Origin: Symsagittifera roscoffensis
Lineage: Eukaryota; Xenacoelomorpha; Acoela; Convolutidae
Length of the DNA stretch: 64,000 bases
Assembly: GCF_963678635.1 (NCBI RefSeq)
Contig: NC_087067.1
Span: 7,361,716-7,425,715, forward strand
Reading direction: 5' to 3'
Positions 1 to 11,895 of this stretch are shown here, one piece after another (the first letter of the stretch is position 1; each line of letters starts with the position of its first letter). Under the pieces are notes generated by a model, which did no database searches, was not told where the DNA came from, and saw only the letters and a program-made list of their open reading frames with translations. Position numbers and translations under genes: made by a program.

Positions 1-59
1 AAATCAGGTAATAACTGGCTCTTCGGTTTTCTGGTATGAGTCTTTTTTAACTTCTAACT

Positions 60-550
60 GCTTATCAAAGAAAATGACAGAATATTTGGGCTCGGTGTGG
101 TTTCTTTTTCACCAGACAATTTGTTAGCTTGCAATACTTGACAAAAAATTGTTGTTATTCAAAGATTTTGTTTTCTTGAGCTCAAACTTAAAAACCAGAT
201 CGGGACACTATTGAGACAAGTTTAAGACCCAATTTGGTACAATTAACGCGCGATATAATTTGCGCTAGTAACGCGTATTCGGAGTAGATATCATTCTAAA
301 TTGATTAAAGTAGGCTATTTCTCAAAAACGCTATGTTAGTGAGAGTGAAATCTATCACGTTAAAATCTATATGACCTTTGAGGGATAAATTTTAGAAAAA
401 TCTCAAAATTATTTCAAACTTTTGTAATATTTTTAGTTTGAGTTTTTTTTTTGAAAAATTCAGCATAATTGTTCAATCAAACACTGCTTCATAGACACTG
501 AAAGGCAATCGGAACAATTAGGGCTTCGCCCTGATACGAGAAGTTTTGTT
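60..550 (+). mobile_element. Family-1 Helentron-like element, 5' end eroded
   Basis: The copy carries the family core (ACGCG-flanked GCGCGATATA-type motif near 245-275) and the 3' signature: the GGGCTTCGCCC hairpin followed by GATACGAG and a TTTTGTT end. The 5' TTCCGAC terminus is not clear here. It is the inverted-duplication partner of the copy at 18076-18569. There is no coding capacity. Confidence 0.7.
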
Positions 551-947
551 GCGACTTCTTACTTTTTTCTTTTTTCATAGTATAACCAAAAAAATACCAA
601 GGAGCTGCAAATAAATTGATTGGAAATGAATTGAATATATATATTTTGAAATATTATGAATTGCATTATGCATAAATTGGAAATTGAGATAATGATAATT
701 AGCTTACGAGTTATGACATTTTTTATGATTTTTTAAAAACTCCCAAAAAAGTTTAGGTTTAAAAGAACTTCACAAAAGTTTCAATTAGCAATCCTATATA
801 TAAAAATCAAAACATTTATGAAAGCTGATCTGACGACTGTTAGAGTTTGGTTAATCTTTTTCCTCCTAAATGTCTTTCATTCTGCACCAATTGATTTTTG
901 GTATTTTCAGTAGTTTGGATTTTTTTTCTTCAATTGAAATCGCGTGA

Positions 948-1000
948 CTAGTTATTCCCACACTTGCAGCAGAATAAACTCTTGAAATCAGCTCTGAATT
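948..1000 (-). pseudogene. C-terminal fragment of a second GPCR copy
   Basis: Minus-strand reading gives the last 16 residues of the receptor found at 16492-17484 (FRADFKSLFCCKCGNN, then TAG), with one synonymous Leu codon change. The fragment is cut by the run of N starting at 1001, so the rest of this copy is either in the gap or absent. Sequence after the gap (from 1201) does not continue the receptor in any obvious way, so this copy is probably incomplete. Whether it is a pseudogene or a paralogue truncated only by the gap cannot be decided here. Confidence 0.75.
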
Positions 1001-1200
1001 NNNNNNNNNNNNNNNNNNNNNNNNNNNNNNNNNNNNNNNNNNNNNNNNNNNNNNNNNNNNNNNNNNNNNNNNNNNNNNNNNNNNNNNNNNNNNNNNNNNN
1101 NNNNNNNNNNNNNNNNNNNNNNNNNNNNNNNNNNNNNNNNNNNNNNNNNNNNNNNNNNNNNNNNNNNNNNNNNNNNNNNNNNNNNNNNNNNNNNNNNNNN
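1001..1200. other. Assembly gap (200 N)
   Basis: A run of 200 unknown bases. The round length suggests a scaffold placeholder rather than a measured distance. It cuts the second receptor copy. Confidence 0.99.
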
Positions 1201-2379
1201 GCGCTCGCCGCTCATTCCGCCAATCAACAGAAGTAGTGTGGTCAAATTATTAATAAACAATGACAAGTTTATCGAAATTGCATGAATCGGAGTTGATGTC
1301 AAATCACAAAAATTTCGACTATCTGACGCAAATTAGTGTCCAAAATGTGTGGCTTTCAAGCTTTAAAGATTGATCAGGAGTTTAAGCATGCATCTTTTTC
1401 TAAAAAAGAGAACGTCGAATAAATAAATATATAAATATATGTAGATATGCTATGAAAAGTGTTGTTTTGTTCTCAACTTAAAAATGTCTGATTTGAAAAT
1501 AGTGATACTATGGTCGCACTTGTTTGAAGTGGACTTTTTGTGACTTTGTGTGACGTAAACATTGGTTATTCAAGTCTATTCTGTTTTTTCGTGACTAGAT
1601 ACTTTACGTGGTACACAATCTATTTATGACTTCAATTGTCACCAGCAAAAATCAGATTCGTGTTACTTGGATTGAAGTTATGTAGATTTTTGTGTAGTTA
1701 CGGGCGAAGCTCCGGTGGTATATAAACCAGCAAAAAAAATTTTAACTGGTACATAATAGATAAATACTTGTGCTTTATTTAAATGTCGTAACTGACATTT
1801 TTTTCTGATTTATATATTCCGAGCATTTTTTGGCTGTTTTTTTTTGTCAGCTTGTTTATAATCGCAAGAAATTCCTTGGGTACTGTTGGACTCTGGTTAA
1901 GTTTTTTACGCCATCACGGGAGCTAAATTTTTGACTTGAACTTTCAGAATTTCCGGCGGAAAATAATATGAGCTAAGTTTTTCTGTGTTCAGTTCTTAAC
2001 AAAATTGTTAATCATCGAACGTTTTGGGAATTCGCAAAGCTTCAAGTGGATTTATTGTTTCCTTGAAACAATTTTTATGATGTAATCATTGAGGAAAAGT
2101 TAGATCACTCGGTTCTCATCGCCTAATAAAGATCTCTCAAACTTTGCTTTGGTATTTTAAAGTTCCTGGGAATTTATACTTTTCAATATCCGACGGCTAA
2201 AAAATGCGATTTTGAAAGGCTGCGAATAAAATAACAACATCATCCTCGGGTTTTGATATTTCAAATACACTCAATTTTATAGTCAAATGATGATGGGCAT
2301 GAACGTAAGTTTGTGGCTCGTCATATTAGAAGTGAGGCTCGAAAAAGAGGCTGATTTTTGAAAAATAGTTTGTTTATTG
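1201..2379. other. AT-rich intergenic sequence
   Basis: I see no convincing coding frame, RNA gene or complete repeat. The 100 bases after the gap (GCGCTCGCCGCTCATTCCGCC onward) are the least AT-rich part and could be the edge of something lost in the gap. Confidence 0.5.
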
Positions 2380-2745
2380 TTCCGATTTTTGTAACAAAGG
2401 TAACGGAATATTTGTGCTCAGGGTGGTTTTTAACGAAGGTATTTCGACTTTTTAACTAGCAATTTTCAACGGAACTTTTTAAATATCATTTTTTTAAAAC
2501 TTGAAGTCGTTTTTCGTAAAGTAATGGGGGTTTAAAGATTGTTATTTTGGCTAATTTGTGACACTTATATATTTTGCGCTAGTAACGCGTAAGCGGAGAT
2601 TTAATCTCAATCTCTCTTAGAAATGGTTCCAAATTTTTTAAGGAAGTTTCTTTGCCATAATCAACTTGTTACTAGGTATGAAATCTATCACTTTGTTTTT
2701 ATATGCCATGTGGGGGGATGTTTTTTACAAAAAAAAACTCATATT
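2380..2745 (+). mobile_element. Family-1 Helentron-like element, 3' truncated
   Basis: It begins with TTCCGA after a TTG, continues with the family's GTAACGGAATATTTGTGCTC segment and the GCGCTAGTAACGCGTAAGCGGAG core. It then departs from the family near 2745, so the 3' hairpin end is missing or replaced by other sequence. Confidence 0.7.
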
Positions 2746-3059
2746 AAAACAAAGAAAGGCAGTTACTGTGCGAGTAGCTGCCTTTAGAAAATGTTTTCCA
2801 AGTTAGTGTAACTTTTCCTGCTTGATATGATAAAAGAATCTGACGTGAAAATATATCTGGGGCATATTAAACAGTCATAGTAACATTGGCAAATTGGACA
2901 AAATTTTTTGTAGACAAATGACTAGAAAAGCTTTCTTAAAAAAATTTTAAAAAATTTTTTAAAAATTTTTTGCAGTCTTTTTTTATTCATTTTTTTGAGA
3001 TTTCAATGCTAAAAAACTCCAACAACTAGTTTTACTTAATAGAATGAAGTTTTAAGGAC
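2746..3059. other. AT-rich intergenic sequence
   Basis: Contains a short inverted motif (GGCAGTTACTGTGCGAGTAGCTGCC near 2758-2782) and homopolymer-rich AT sequence. No gene is seen. Confidence 0.4.
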
Positions 3060-3330
3060 CTAAACTAGGCATAAATCAGAAATCAGCTGTTGTAAGCCTG
3101 CTCGCTTTCTTTATTCGCTCGATTTCAGACAAAAAACCAAAAATTTCATACCGGTTTTTCTCAATACTGGAAAAAGTTTATGGATAAAGTTTTAAATAGT
3201 TCGAATCATGACTGATAATGTCCAATGATTCTTTGTTGTAACGTTTTTGTGGGGAAAAAACTCGGGTGAGCAAAGACGAACTGGATTTTCATTGATACCA
3301 ACACCGATTGAGTTTGAGCTTTTTTGTCGG
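3060..3330 (-). repeat. Family-2 repeat fragment
   Basis: The reverse complement resembles the 5' half of the family-2 elements at 20150-21178, sharing the CCGGTTTTTCTC block and the TTCGAATCATGACTGA block in the same order. Ends are not preserved. A sister fragment lies at 4100-4330. Confidence 0.55.
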
Positions 3331-3666
3331 TGTCCTTAAAAATGAAAAGTAATCAATTAAAATCAATTAAAAATAGATTATACTGCCAATACATAATAAA
3401 GCATTAAAATCCATTGCAAATCAATTAAAATTCATGAATTTTTCTAAAGATTTAATTTTCTGATGAAAGATAAGTACAATGAAACTCCTTGATAATCTAT
3501 TCTTTTGCACTGTATTGAGAATCATTTTTCAACGCACACAGAATTATTTGCACGTTTGGGACTAAAATGATTGATTGTTATTCATTTTTGACGTTTTTAT
3601 CTGCAACTCTGAGTTTTGTGATTCAGGCGGAAGGGGGGGTGAGGGTTGTGGACAACGTTTTTTTTG

Positions 3667-4086
3667 TATGTATAAATGTATGTATGTATGTATGTATGTA
3701 TGTATGTATGTATGTATGTATGTATGTATGTATGTATGTATGTATGTATGTATGTATGTATGTATGTATGTATGTATGTTGTATGTATGTATGTATGTAT
3801 GTATGTATGTATGTACGTACGTATGAATGTATGTATGTATGTATGTATGTATGTATGTATGTATGTATGTATGTATGTATGTATGTATGTATGTATGTAT
3901 GTATGTATGTATGTATGTATGTATGTATGTATGTATGTATGTATGTATGTATGTATGTATGTATGTATGTATGTATGTATGTATGTATGTATGTATGTAT
4001 GTATGTATGTATGTATGTAGGCATATATGTTTGTATGTATGTATGTATGTATGTATGTATGTATCTATGTATGTATGTATGTGTGT
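3667..4086. repeat. (TATG)n microsatellite
   Basis: About 420 bp of almost uninterrupted TATG repeats with a few interruptions (for example TTGTATG near 3779 and TACGTACG near 3814). Because 4 is not a multiple of 3 the repeat is open in several frames and gives fake MYVC/YIHT proteins on both strands; none is a gene. Confidence 0.98.
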
Positions 4087-4099
4087 GTCTTGATTTAGG

Positions 4100-4330
4100 C
4101 ATAACCCAGCTGTTGTTTGTCTGCTCGCTTGCTCTATTTGCTCGATTTAGGACGCAAAATCAAAAACTTTAAACCGGTTTTTCTCAACACCAGGAACATT
4201 TTAGAAATTTTTTGAATATTGTTCGAATCACGACTGAAACGGCTTTTATATGATATATCATTCAACCCAGTCCGATGATTATTTGTCCTATCAAATTTTG
4301 CGAGAAAAAGAAAAAGAAAGAACATTAAAA
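4100..4330 (-). repeat. Family-2 repeat fragment
   Basis: Reverse complement of the family-2 5' half, as at 3060-3330: it has the TTTAAACCGGTTTTTCTCAACA and TTCGAATCACGACTGAA blocks. It sits directly beside the TATG microsatellite, which separates it from its sister fragment. Confidence 0.55.
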
Positions 4331-4379
4331 CACACCTGAATAGAAAATTCCTCCCCATTTTCAATCGCTGTAATAAAAA

Positions 4380-4490
4380 AACTTTCATTTTGCTTTATTA
4401 CTTTAACTTTTTGCGTTATTGCTGCTCCGTAGACCTTAAGAGGCCGTCGGAACTTTCAAAGCTCAACCCTGATACGAGCAGTTTTGTCTA
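4380..4490 (+). repeat. Family-1 3' end fragment
   Basis: It keeps the family-1 end: GCTGCTCCGTAGACCTTAAGAGG, then GTCGGAA, then a decayed hairpin (AGCTCAACCCT) and GATACGAGCAGTTTTGT. The 5' part is replaced by family-2 sequence, giving a chimeric insertion. Confidence 0.6.
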
Positions 4491-4801
4491 TGTATATGGA
4501 ACAAAGTCAATTTGTAATGAAAACAGTTTGAAGATTGCTTGAATGTTTGAAGAATACTGCACTATAATGTATACTCAACAGAACTCAAGGGTGAGTTTTC
4601 TGATATGAATCATAAAAAAAGCGTAAAAAGAAACTCAAATTGTTATATTCAAGCATTTTCTGTAGTGTTTGAACCTATTAGCGTCACGGTAGCTATAATT
4701 GATCAATTGTCGAGACTTTCAAAGCCTGGGTTGCTCATAGATTGTAGCGTATGGAACAAATTGGATCTGGCTGTTATATGCGCAAGCTTTAAAGCATTAA
4801 A

Positions 4802-4860
4802 ATGTATGTATGTATGTATATATGTATGTAATTTTGTATGTATTTGTTTATTTATTTAAG
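4802..4860. repeat. Short TATG/TATT microsatellite
   Basis: A second short TATG tract that decays into TATTTGTTTATTTATT. Confidence 0.85.
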
Positions 4861-4939
4861 TATGGAATTTTTGATGGGTAATTTTAACAACTTGACCACT
4901 AAAATGTGTCTACAGCTTATGGATGTTAAAAATTACCAC

Positions 4940-5060
4940 GCGGGGGGTGGTGAAATTTTTGATTATTACAATGGTGGGAGGGGGGGAAGGGGGAGGGTTG
5001 GGTGTGATGGAGGTTTGTCGGTGTTGAAACGTCAGGGACGAGGGAGCGAACGTTGAGGGG
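4940..5060. other. G-rich patch
   Basis: A G-rich island in AT-rich surroundings (runs GGGGGG near 4942 and 4980, then repeated GGGAGGG/GGGAAGG). Four or more G-runs on the plus strand could form a G-quadruplex. A 72-codon open frame crosses it, but its glycine-rich content follows from the base composition. Confidence 0.4.
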
Positions 5061-5204
5061 ATAAGGTGACAAAGAGTTCAATGTTCAGGAGGTGGTAATG
5101 GAATTAGTTTGCAGTTTGAGAAAATTTAGTTTTAGAAATGTCCAGTAGGCCGTACACTCGTTCTGCAATTTTTCTGAATTACCCGCATCCAAGTTTAGGC
5201 CTAA

Positions 5205-6090
5205 ATAATTGATTATAACGGATTATTATGATGATTTTTTGACAATTATAATCGATTATAATTACCAAAATTAGGTCCTTAAGGGATTTATAATTGATTA
5301 TAATCGTGATATTTTCCAAGAGATTATAATCTCTTATAATCGATTATAATTGATTATAGTTCTTACTAAAAACCCTTAATATCAATTATAATCGATTATA
5401 ATCGATTATAATCTCTTATTTTGCCGGAATTTTCCTATTTTCGAATTGTATCTTATGGGTTATTATTTTTGTGTCAATTAGAAAATCTCTAAAAGAGAGA
5501 TCTCTTGAACACTTTGGTTCATCTGAACAGAGATCCTTTCATATGACTGGAAAAGTTCTCGCGGTAGATGAAAGATATTTTTCCGAATCAATCATGAAAT
5601 TAAATCAATTTGCTGATGTTTTGGTGTTTATAAAAGCTTAAAATATGCATCACAAAACAACTCTAATGGGGAAAAAATGGAAAAAAAAACTTATAAATAT
5701 GAATTAATTGGAAAATTTTGAAAAATTTTAGCTCATTTTTCATAGGAACCAACGTCCACAAAAAGCATAAAATATAAGCAATTTAGATGCAACTTCGAAG
5801 ACAAAAATGGACAAACAAAAGGGATTATAATCAATTATAATCGATTATAATGGATTTTTGTGCAAAACTAACGAAATAGAATTTTGAATAGAAATAATGG
5901 ATTATAATCAATTATAATCGATTATAATTGTATCGAAAAATAGACGAATAAATAATCGATTATAATGGATTATAATTAATTATAATTTGATTTGAAAAAA
6001 AGAGATTATAATCGATTATTAATTGATTAAAATCGATTGTTTCTCAATTTTAGTGAGACTGGTACTAAAATCGTAATATAATCGATTATT
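5205..6090. repeat. Palindromic ATTATAATCG repeat cluster
   Basis: Many short blocks of a ~10 bp unit (GATTATAATC and close variants) occur in clusters near 5210-5410, 5820-5940 and 5950-6080, separated by unique AT-rich sequence. Two adjoining units form the perfect palindrome ATTATAATCGATTATAAT. No coding function is seen. Confidence 0.8.
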
Positions 6091-6425
6091 AACGCTTGAA
6101 ACTGGATGCGGGTACCCATTTGATAAATGCAGAAATTATTGAAAATTTTTGCTGGAGGTAAAACAAATCAAAATGCAAAGAGATCTAAATCAATTGATTT
6201 TAGAAGGACTTTATTTAAGTTTAATTTTGATAAAACAAAAGACTTTTATCAATTTTTCTTCAATTCTGTTTTCTGAGGGCAAAAAATTTTTGTTAAGAGT
6301 TCGCAAAAATTGATTAAAAATGCTTTTTTTTCTACTTTTTTTAGATGCGGGAAGCAAAACCAAAAGCTATAGTGCAAAATTTTTTTGTCCAAAAAACACA
6401 TACACTTAAATAAAAAAGCTTTTTG

Positions 6426-7492
6426 TTCCGACTATTTAGAAAATGTTGCGGAACTTTGTATTTTTCTTTTTTTTTGTTTTTCACGCAAAACCAGGCATCA
6501 CAAAAAATCATGAGATTGGATCGAGTGATATACTAAATTGTAGCTATTTAAGTTGGAATTTGAATAAAATTGAAAAATTTTGACTTTTTTTTTCAGTATC
6601 GATTTTTGAATTTTGATTTTCACTTCATTTTCGATAAGTGAAATAAGCGAACATTCGAACATAGATAAACGATGCTACAGCAGCTTATTTATGTTCAATT
6701 TAAGCCCTGAAAACTTTATTTTAAGCTCATAAAAGAAGTGTTTGGACTTTTTAAGCGCCATTTTCGGGAGCAAGTTTTCAAAAAATATCGTTTCTCACTA
6801 AAAAATGGAAAAGTTTGAGTTTTCTATTTATTTATTTGGTTTTCTAATTATTTTTCTACGAAAATTTTTTTCAATTATGCCATTATTACTATGACACTCG
6901 AATGTTCCCATAGATAATTCAGCCTGGATTTTCCAAAATTTTGAAAATAAATATTGAAAACTTGAACGTTGTAATTTGAACTTGAACGTTTAACATTCGG
7001 CTGCAGCAAAAACTGTATCGTTTTCTATGTTTTTTTCCTTGTGACTCGTGCTACCCCAACCTCCCACCGTTCCTGCTTCATTCAGTTACCAACACTTACC
7101 CCTTCCCCACTATTTACTCCTTACTTACTTTTATCGTAAAAAAAACCTGAAAAACCGTCACCACGTGCCACCCATCCACCACCCCCCACCTCCAACACGC
7201 ACACACACACACACACACACATTTTTGGCTTGGGTGTAAAAACATTGGATGTTCAAATTGAGAAGAACTGGTTTTAAAATATAGGGTTATGGTTTTTCGA
7301 AATTTAACCAATTATGAGTAGGTTTAGAAGTTGAGTTGGCTCTGAGTAATGAAGAAGAAGCTCCAAACTTTGCAGGAAATTTGGAAAAACTTCAACATTT
7401 TTGAACCAAGAAATACGATTTAAAATGATTCTTATCCATTGATTCTTACTGCTGGTTCTGTGCTACTTGCGCAGTAACCGGATAATCCTGTT
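6426..7492 (+). mobile_element. Family-2 Helentron-like element, long copy
   Basis: The 5' end TTCCGACTATTTAG and the 3' end, a hairpin CTGTGC/GCGCAG followed by TAACCGGATAATCCTGTT, match the architecture of the shorter family-2 copies at 20-21 kb. The interior is about twice as long and contains a C-rich stretch and an AC microsatellite near 7040-7225, probably later insertions or expansions. There is no coding capacity. Confidence 0.65.
7195..7222. repeat. (AC)n microsatellite
   Basis: Short perfect AC dinucleotide tract following a C-rich stretch, inside the long family-2 element. Confidence 0.95.
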
Positions 7493-8008
7493 ATTTTTTC
7501 TGGATTTTTTGGAGAATGTTTTTTGCTGTTTTGCCGAAGTTGACCGAAATTGACCTAAAATTTGCCAAAAAATATCGTCTGCTTATTTTTTAAAAATCAA
7601 TAATGATTTGCGAATTCAAGTTTTATATTGAAATGTTACAGAGACCAAAAACTTGAAATCAATCAGCCAATATTTTGCGATTTATTATGCCAATATTAAA
7701 TGCCACTAAAACTTCAAATTCGCGCAGCCTTGGCGAAAAAAGAGCCCCTGCTGTGAAACACTCGACTGCGCTCACGTCCATGTTGAGCAGAACACTGCAG
7801 CGAATCAAATTTCCCAGCAATGTAATTTTTGACAGCTTGAAGGTGCGGCTATTGGGAATTCGCTTAAATGAGTTTAATTTACTTTGATATAAAGTCGGGC
7901 ATTCGCACTGCGTTTGATTTAATTCAAATTTGATTAGTTACGGTTGAGAAATATGTACCGTTTCATCTATATATGTTTAACTGTCCCTGTAGCATGGTTT
8001 GGAAACAG
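7493..8008. other. Intergenic sequence
   Basis: No recognised feature. The part at 7680-7880 is less AT-rich than its surroundings (for example GCGCAGCCTTGGCG) and is open for about 70 codons on the plus strand, but it has no ATG near its start and no recognisable motif. Confidence 0.4.
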
Positions 8009-8546
8009 AACAAGACTGCTGGTATCGGGGCGAATCCCTGAATGTTGCGATTGCCTTTTAAGGTCTTTGGAGCAGTAATAACATGAAAAATTTAAATGTA
8101 ATAAAGTAAAAATAAAGTTTTTTTCTAAAAACTTTGAGTTTTTTTGTAAAAACACCCCCCACATGCCATATTATTGAGCAAAGTGATAGATTTTGCTCCT
8201 ATTAACAAATCAATTATGGCATATAATCTTCCTTGAACCAATTTTCAACGATTTCTAAGACGGATTTAATCTCCGCTTACGCGTTAATTTCTCGAATTAT
8301 ATCGCGCGTTAATTGTCCCAAATTGGTCAAAATGGCCAAAATGGCAAGCTTTAAACCCTCATAACTTTGCAAAAAATGATCACAGGTGAAATATCTTTTC
8401 AAATTGAATCTCAGGACAACAATATCTTTCGAATTTTGTTTTAAAAAATCCGTCAAAAATGGCTAGTTAAAAAGCCGAAAATTGTCTGAAGAAAAAAAAC
8501 CCAACCGAGCACATATAATCCGTTACCTTCGTATCGAAAGTCGGAA
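8009..8546 (-). mobile_element. Family-1 Helentron-like element
   Basis: Complete copy on the minus strand: AACAAGACTGCT...(hairpin region)... at its 3' end and GTCGGAA, the complement of TTCCGAC, at 8540-8546. It includes the internal CGCGCGTTAATTGTCCC core. It is followed head-to-tail, after one base, by another copy. Confidence 0.8.
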
Positions 8547-8547
8547 C

Positions 8548-9069
8548 AACAAGACTGCTCGTATCAGGGCGAAACCCGGAATGTTCTGAATGCCTTTTAA
8601 TGTTTATGGAGCAGTAATAACTTAAATATCTTTAACAATTTAAATGTGATAAAAAAAAAAATTTTGTTATCTAAAATTTGAAATTTTTTCCATCAAAGTT
8701 TTCCCCCACACGCCATATAAAATACAAAAGAATAGATTTCGCTCCTTTTAATAAATCAATTATGGCAAATAAGCTTTTTTCAACCAATTTGGAACAATTT
8801 CTAAGTCTTACGCTTTAATAGCGCGAAATATATCGCGCGTTAATTGTCCCAAATTGGCCAAAATGGCAACCTTTAAACCCCCATGACTTTAGGAAAAATG
8901 ATCACAGGTTAAATACTTTTTCAAATTTAAGCTCAGGACAACAATACTTTTTGAATGATATAAAAAATTTCCGTCAAAAATGGCTAGTCAAAAAGTCGAA
9001 ATTTGTCTGAAGAAAAAAAAACCCACCCCAACCACAAATATTCCGTTACTTTCGTATCGAAAGTCGGAA
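8548..9069 (-). mobile_element. Family-1 Helentron-like element
   Basis: Second copy in direct tandem with the one at 8009-8546, with the same two ends. The two copies differ by many substitutions, so the tandem is not a fresh duplication. Tandem head-to-tail arrangement is common for rolling-circle elements. Confidence 0.8.
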
Positions 9070-10690
9070 CAAAAACAGGCGTTGTCGAACACAATTTAGA
9101 TTGAATGTTTTTCATTCCTGAATTATTCTCTCACGAAAGTTTTTCTAGATATGCGACTTTCAAATAATGACCATCTCACTTTTTTTTGGTTCTCAATTCC
9201 GTGTCTGTAGATAAGTTTCAGATACTGTAGTTTATTTTGAGTATCACAAAAAAAAACAGCCAGTTGCTGTGCAGATGTGTACGAAGCGCAGAAACTTTTT
9301 TCTGTAGTTACAGTTACACATTAAGAAATGTCTCCATTGTTGTATTTTTATTTTTTCCTCTCAGTAGTTAGGGGTAAAATTACAAACTACAGTTCTAATC
9401 ACAGAAAAAGGTTTCTATTTTGATCATTTACTCTCTTAGGAATTGCGGGTAGAAGCTGGCTTGGAATAGTAACAAACGGCTTCATTGCAATGAAAACTAA
9501 TAAAATCCCAGCCAATTTCACCAGCATAAGTTGAACTGAAGAATCAACACTCTCCACTCTAAATTGGTCGAGAAAAAAACTTCAAACCGGTGTTCTCAAA
9601 CTACATTATTGAGGTGGGCCGATTCGAGATTAAACAGTTCATTAGTTTTGTATATCACTTTACCCCATTTGACTGTTAGTTGCAAAGTCAGATTTTGCAA
9701 GGAAAAAAAATCAAAAACACAATCGAAGACAGAGTTCTTTCTCACTTCGCAGTCGGATCAAAAATTTATACAGAAACTGCAAATACATCTAGTGCCAAAA
9801 AATGAAAATATAGAGAGCTTAAAATGTGCCAAAATGGTAGTTTAAACCAAAAAAAATGAAATTCAATAAGAAAGAAGTCCTAATTATCAGTTTAAATAGA
9901 AATAAAACTAGGATAGAGGGACATCCAAAAAACCATTCGAACTAACCGTTCATTAATTTTTTTCTCTATCCCTAGTGACTATTTTTAAGGTTCCTTTAAA
10001 ATTTTTCCCTTGATAATTTAGTTGCTTTTGAGAGTTTTTTGGGATTCATTGAGTATTATTGGTTAAAAGGCCAAATTTAATACTTTGAAATAGCTAAGAA
10101 AACAAAAATTTATTTACCATTCATTTATTTAAGTTAAAGATAATTAACATTTTACCCTGTGGACAATTTTTCGTTTTTCGGCAGGATGAAATAAGGGAGA
10201 TTATATTGTTCAGTTTTTATTGTTTTTCAGGCAAGTTCGTCGAAGTTGATGAAAATGTCTAATAATATTTATTTGAAGAAATTCATTTTATTAATGTTTT
10301 GGAGCTTTTAGCTCTAGAACTTTGGTTTAGCAGATAGTGTGGCAATATGAATTTAACAAATGTTGTAAGTATACACTTTTATCGATTAAGTTGAACTATA
10401 GTAGTCCCTTTTTTAACGAAATTTAATCTGAAAAGACATGAAACACAAAGTTAGCACCTACCACTCAAACATCGAACAAGAAAGTTTCAAATAAACGCTT
10501 TTGATTGAAAATTATCCAACAACCGACACTGATACTCATTTGCGCTCGGGTTACTAAAAACACTAACCACTGAATTTCCATAATTTCCACAATTAATTGA
10601 GTCCAGAAATTGTATGACTTGTCTAAGAGTAGTATTTTTTCAAGTGGCATTTTATGACTAGCATTTTCCATGAAGCAAACATGCTTTTTG
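9070..10690. other. AT-rich intergenic sequence
   Basis: No supported gene. The longest open frame (93 codons at 9564-9845, plus strand) does not begin with ATG and has no recognisable motif. Confidence 0.45.
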
Positions 10691-11222
10691 TTCCGACTTT
10701 CGATACAAAAGTAACGGAATATTTGTGCTCGGGGTGGGTTTTTTTTCTTCAGACAAAATTCGACTTTTTAACTAGACATTTTTGACGGAATTTTTTTATA
10801 TCATTCGAAAGGTATTGTTGTATTGAGCTCAAACTTGAAAAGATATTTCACTTGTGATCTTTTTTCGTGAAGTTATGGGGGTTTAAAGATTGCCATTTTG
10901 GCCAATTTGGGACAATTAACGCGCGATATATTTCGCGCTATTAACGCGTAAGCGGAGAAACAATCCGTCTTAAAATTGTTCCAAATTAGTTGAAAGAAGC
11001 TTATTTGCCATAATAGATTTGTTACAAGGAGCGAAATCTATCCTTTTGAACTTAATATGGCGTGTGGGGAGATGATTTTTATTAAAGAAACTCAAAACTT
11101 AGAAAAAAAATTTATTCATTTTGTTTTATTTCAATAATTTTTTTAAATGTTATTACTGCTCCATAAACATTAAAAGGCGGTCGGAACATTCAGGGCTTCG
11201 CCCTGATACGAGCAGTCTTGTT
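10691..11222 (+). mobile_element. Family-1 Helentron-like element
   Basis: Well-preserved copy. The 5' end TTCCGACTTTCGATAC folds with GTAACGGAA as a terminal hairpin. The 3' end has GTCGGAA, then the hairpin CAGGGC-TTC-GCCCTG, then GATACGAGCAGTCTTGTT. The 5' TTCCGAC and 3' subterminal GTCGGAA are inverted repeats placed asymmetrically, as known for Helentrons and their non-autonomous derivatives. Confidence 0.85.
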
Positions 11223-11364
11223 TATATTACTTGTGTTCGTACAAATGATGAATAATTTAGTTATTCAATCATTACGAGTCCAAACTGTGCTTTTAGGGAT
11301 TTTAAACGGATTGCACAAAAAGTCAAAATCAGATTCGTCGCGGAATCCGCAACACTGCTTTTTG

Positions 11365-11895
11365 TTCCGACTTTTGATACGAAAGTAACGGAATATTTGT
11401 GCTCGGGGTGGGTTTTTTTTATTCAGACAAATTTCGACTTTTTAACTAGCCATTTTTGACGGAATTTTTTTATATCATTCGAAAGGTATTGTTTTCTTGA
11501 GCTTAAATTTGAAAAGATTTTTTACCTGTGATCAATTTTTGTAAAGTTACGGGGGTTTAAAGATTGCCATTTTGGCCATTTTGGGACAATTAACGCGAGA
11601 TATATTTCGCGCTATTAACGCGTAAGCGGAGAGTTAATCCGTCTTAGAAATCGTTCCAAATTGGTTGAAAGAAGCTTTTTTGTCATAATTGATTTGTAAC
11701 AAGGAGCAAAAATTGTCCTTTTGAACTTAATATAGCGTGTGGAGCGATGATTTTTATTTAAAAAATTCCAATTTTAGAAAAAAAAAATTCAATTTGTTTT
11801 ATTTCATTAAATTTTTTAAATGTTATTACTGCTCAACAAACATTAAAAGGCGGTCGGAACATTCAGGGCTTCGCCCTGATACGAGCAGTCTTGTT
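11365..11895 (+). mobile_element. Family-1 Helentron-like element
   Basis: Complete copy with both ends, inside unit 1 of the 1.18 kb tandem duplication. Its 3' hairpin and GATACGAGCAGTCTTGTT are identical to those of the copy at 10691. Confidence 0.85.

Larger units (their letters stand above)
1..1000 (-). repeat. Arm of large inverted duplication (partner 17432-18641)
   Basis: Read on the minus strand, this block matches 17432-18641 end to end with scattered substitutions and small indels: base 1 pairs with 18641 and base 1000 with 17432. It contains the last codons of a second receptor copy and a Helentron-like repeat. It lacks the ~200 bp MITE present in the partner, so it preserves the empty insertion site. 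The copy stops at the assembly gap, so the true extent is unknown. It could be a real inverted gene duplication or a misassembled haplotype. Confidence 0.9.

Noticed and set aside
964-1302. Open frames crossing the N run
   Set aside because: They are artefacts of translating unknown bases.
3567-4172. Long open frames of MYVC or YIHT repeats on both strands
   Set aside because: They are the product of a TATG microsatellite, open in all frames because the unit has no stop codons.
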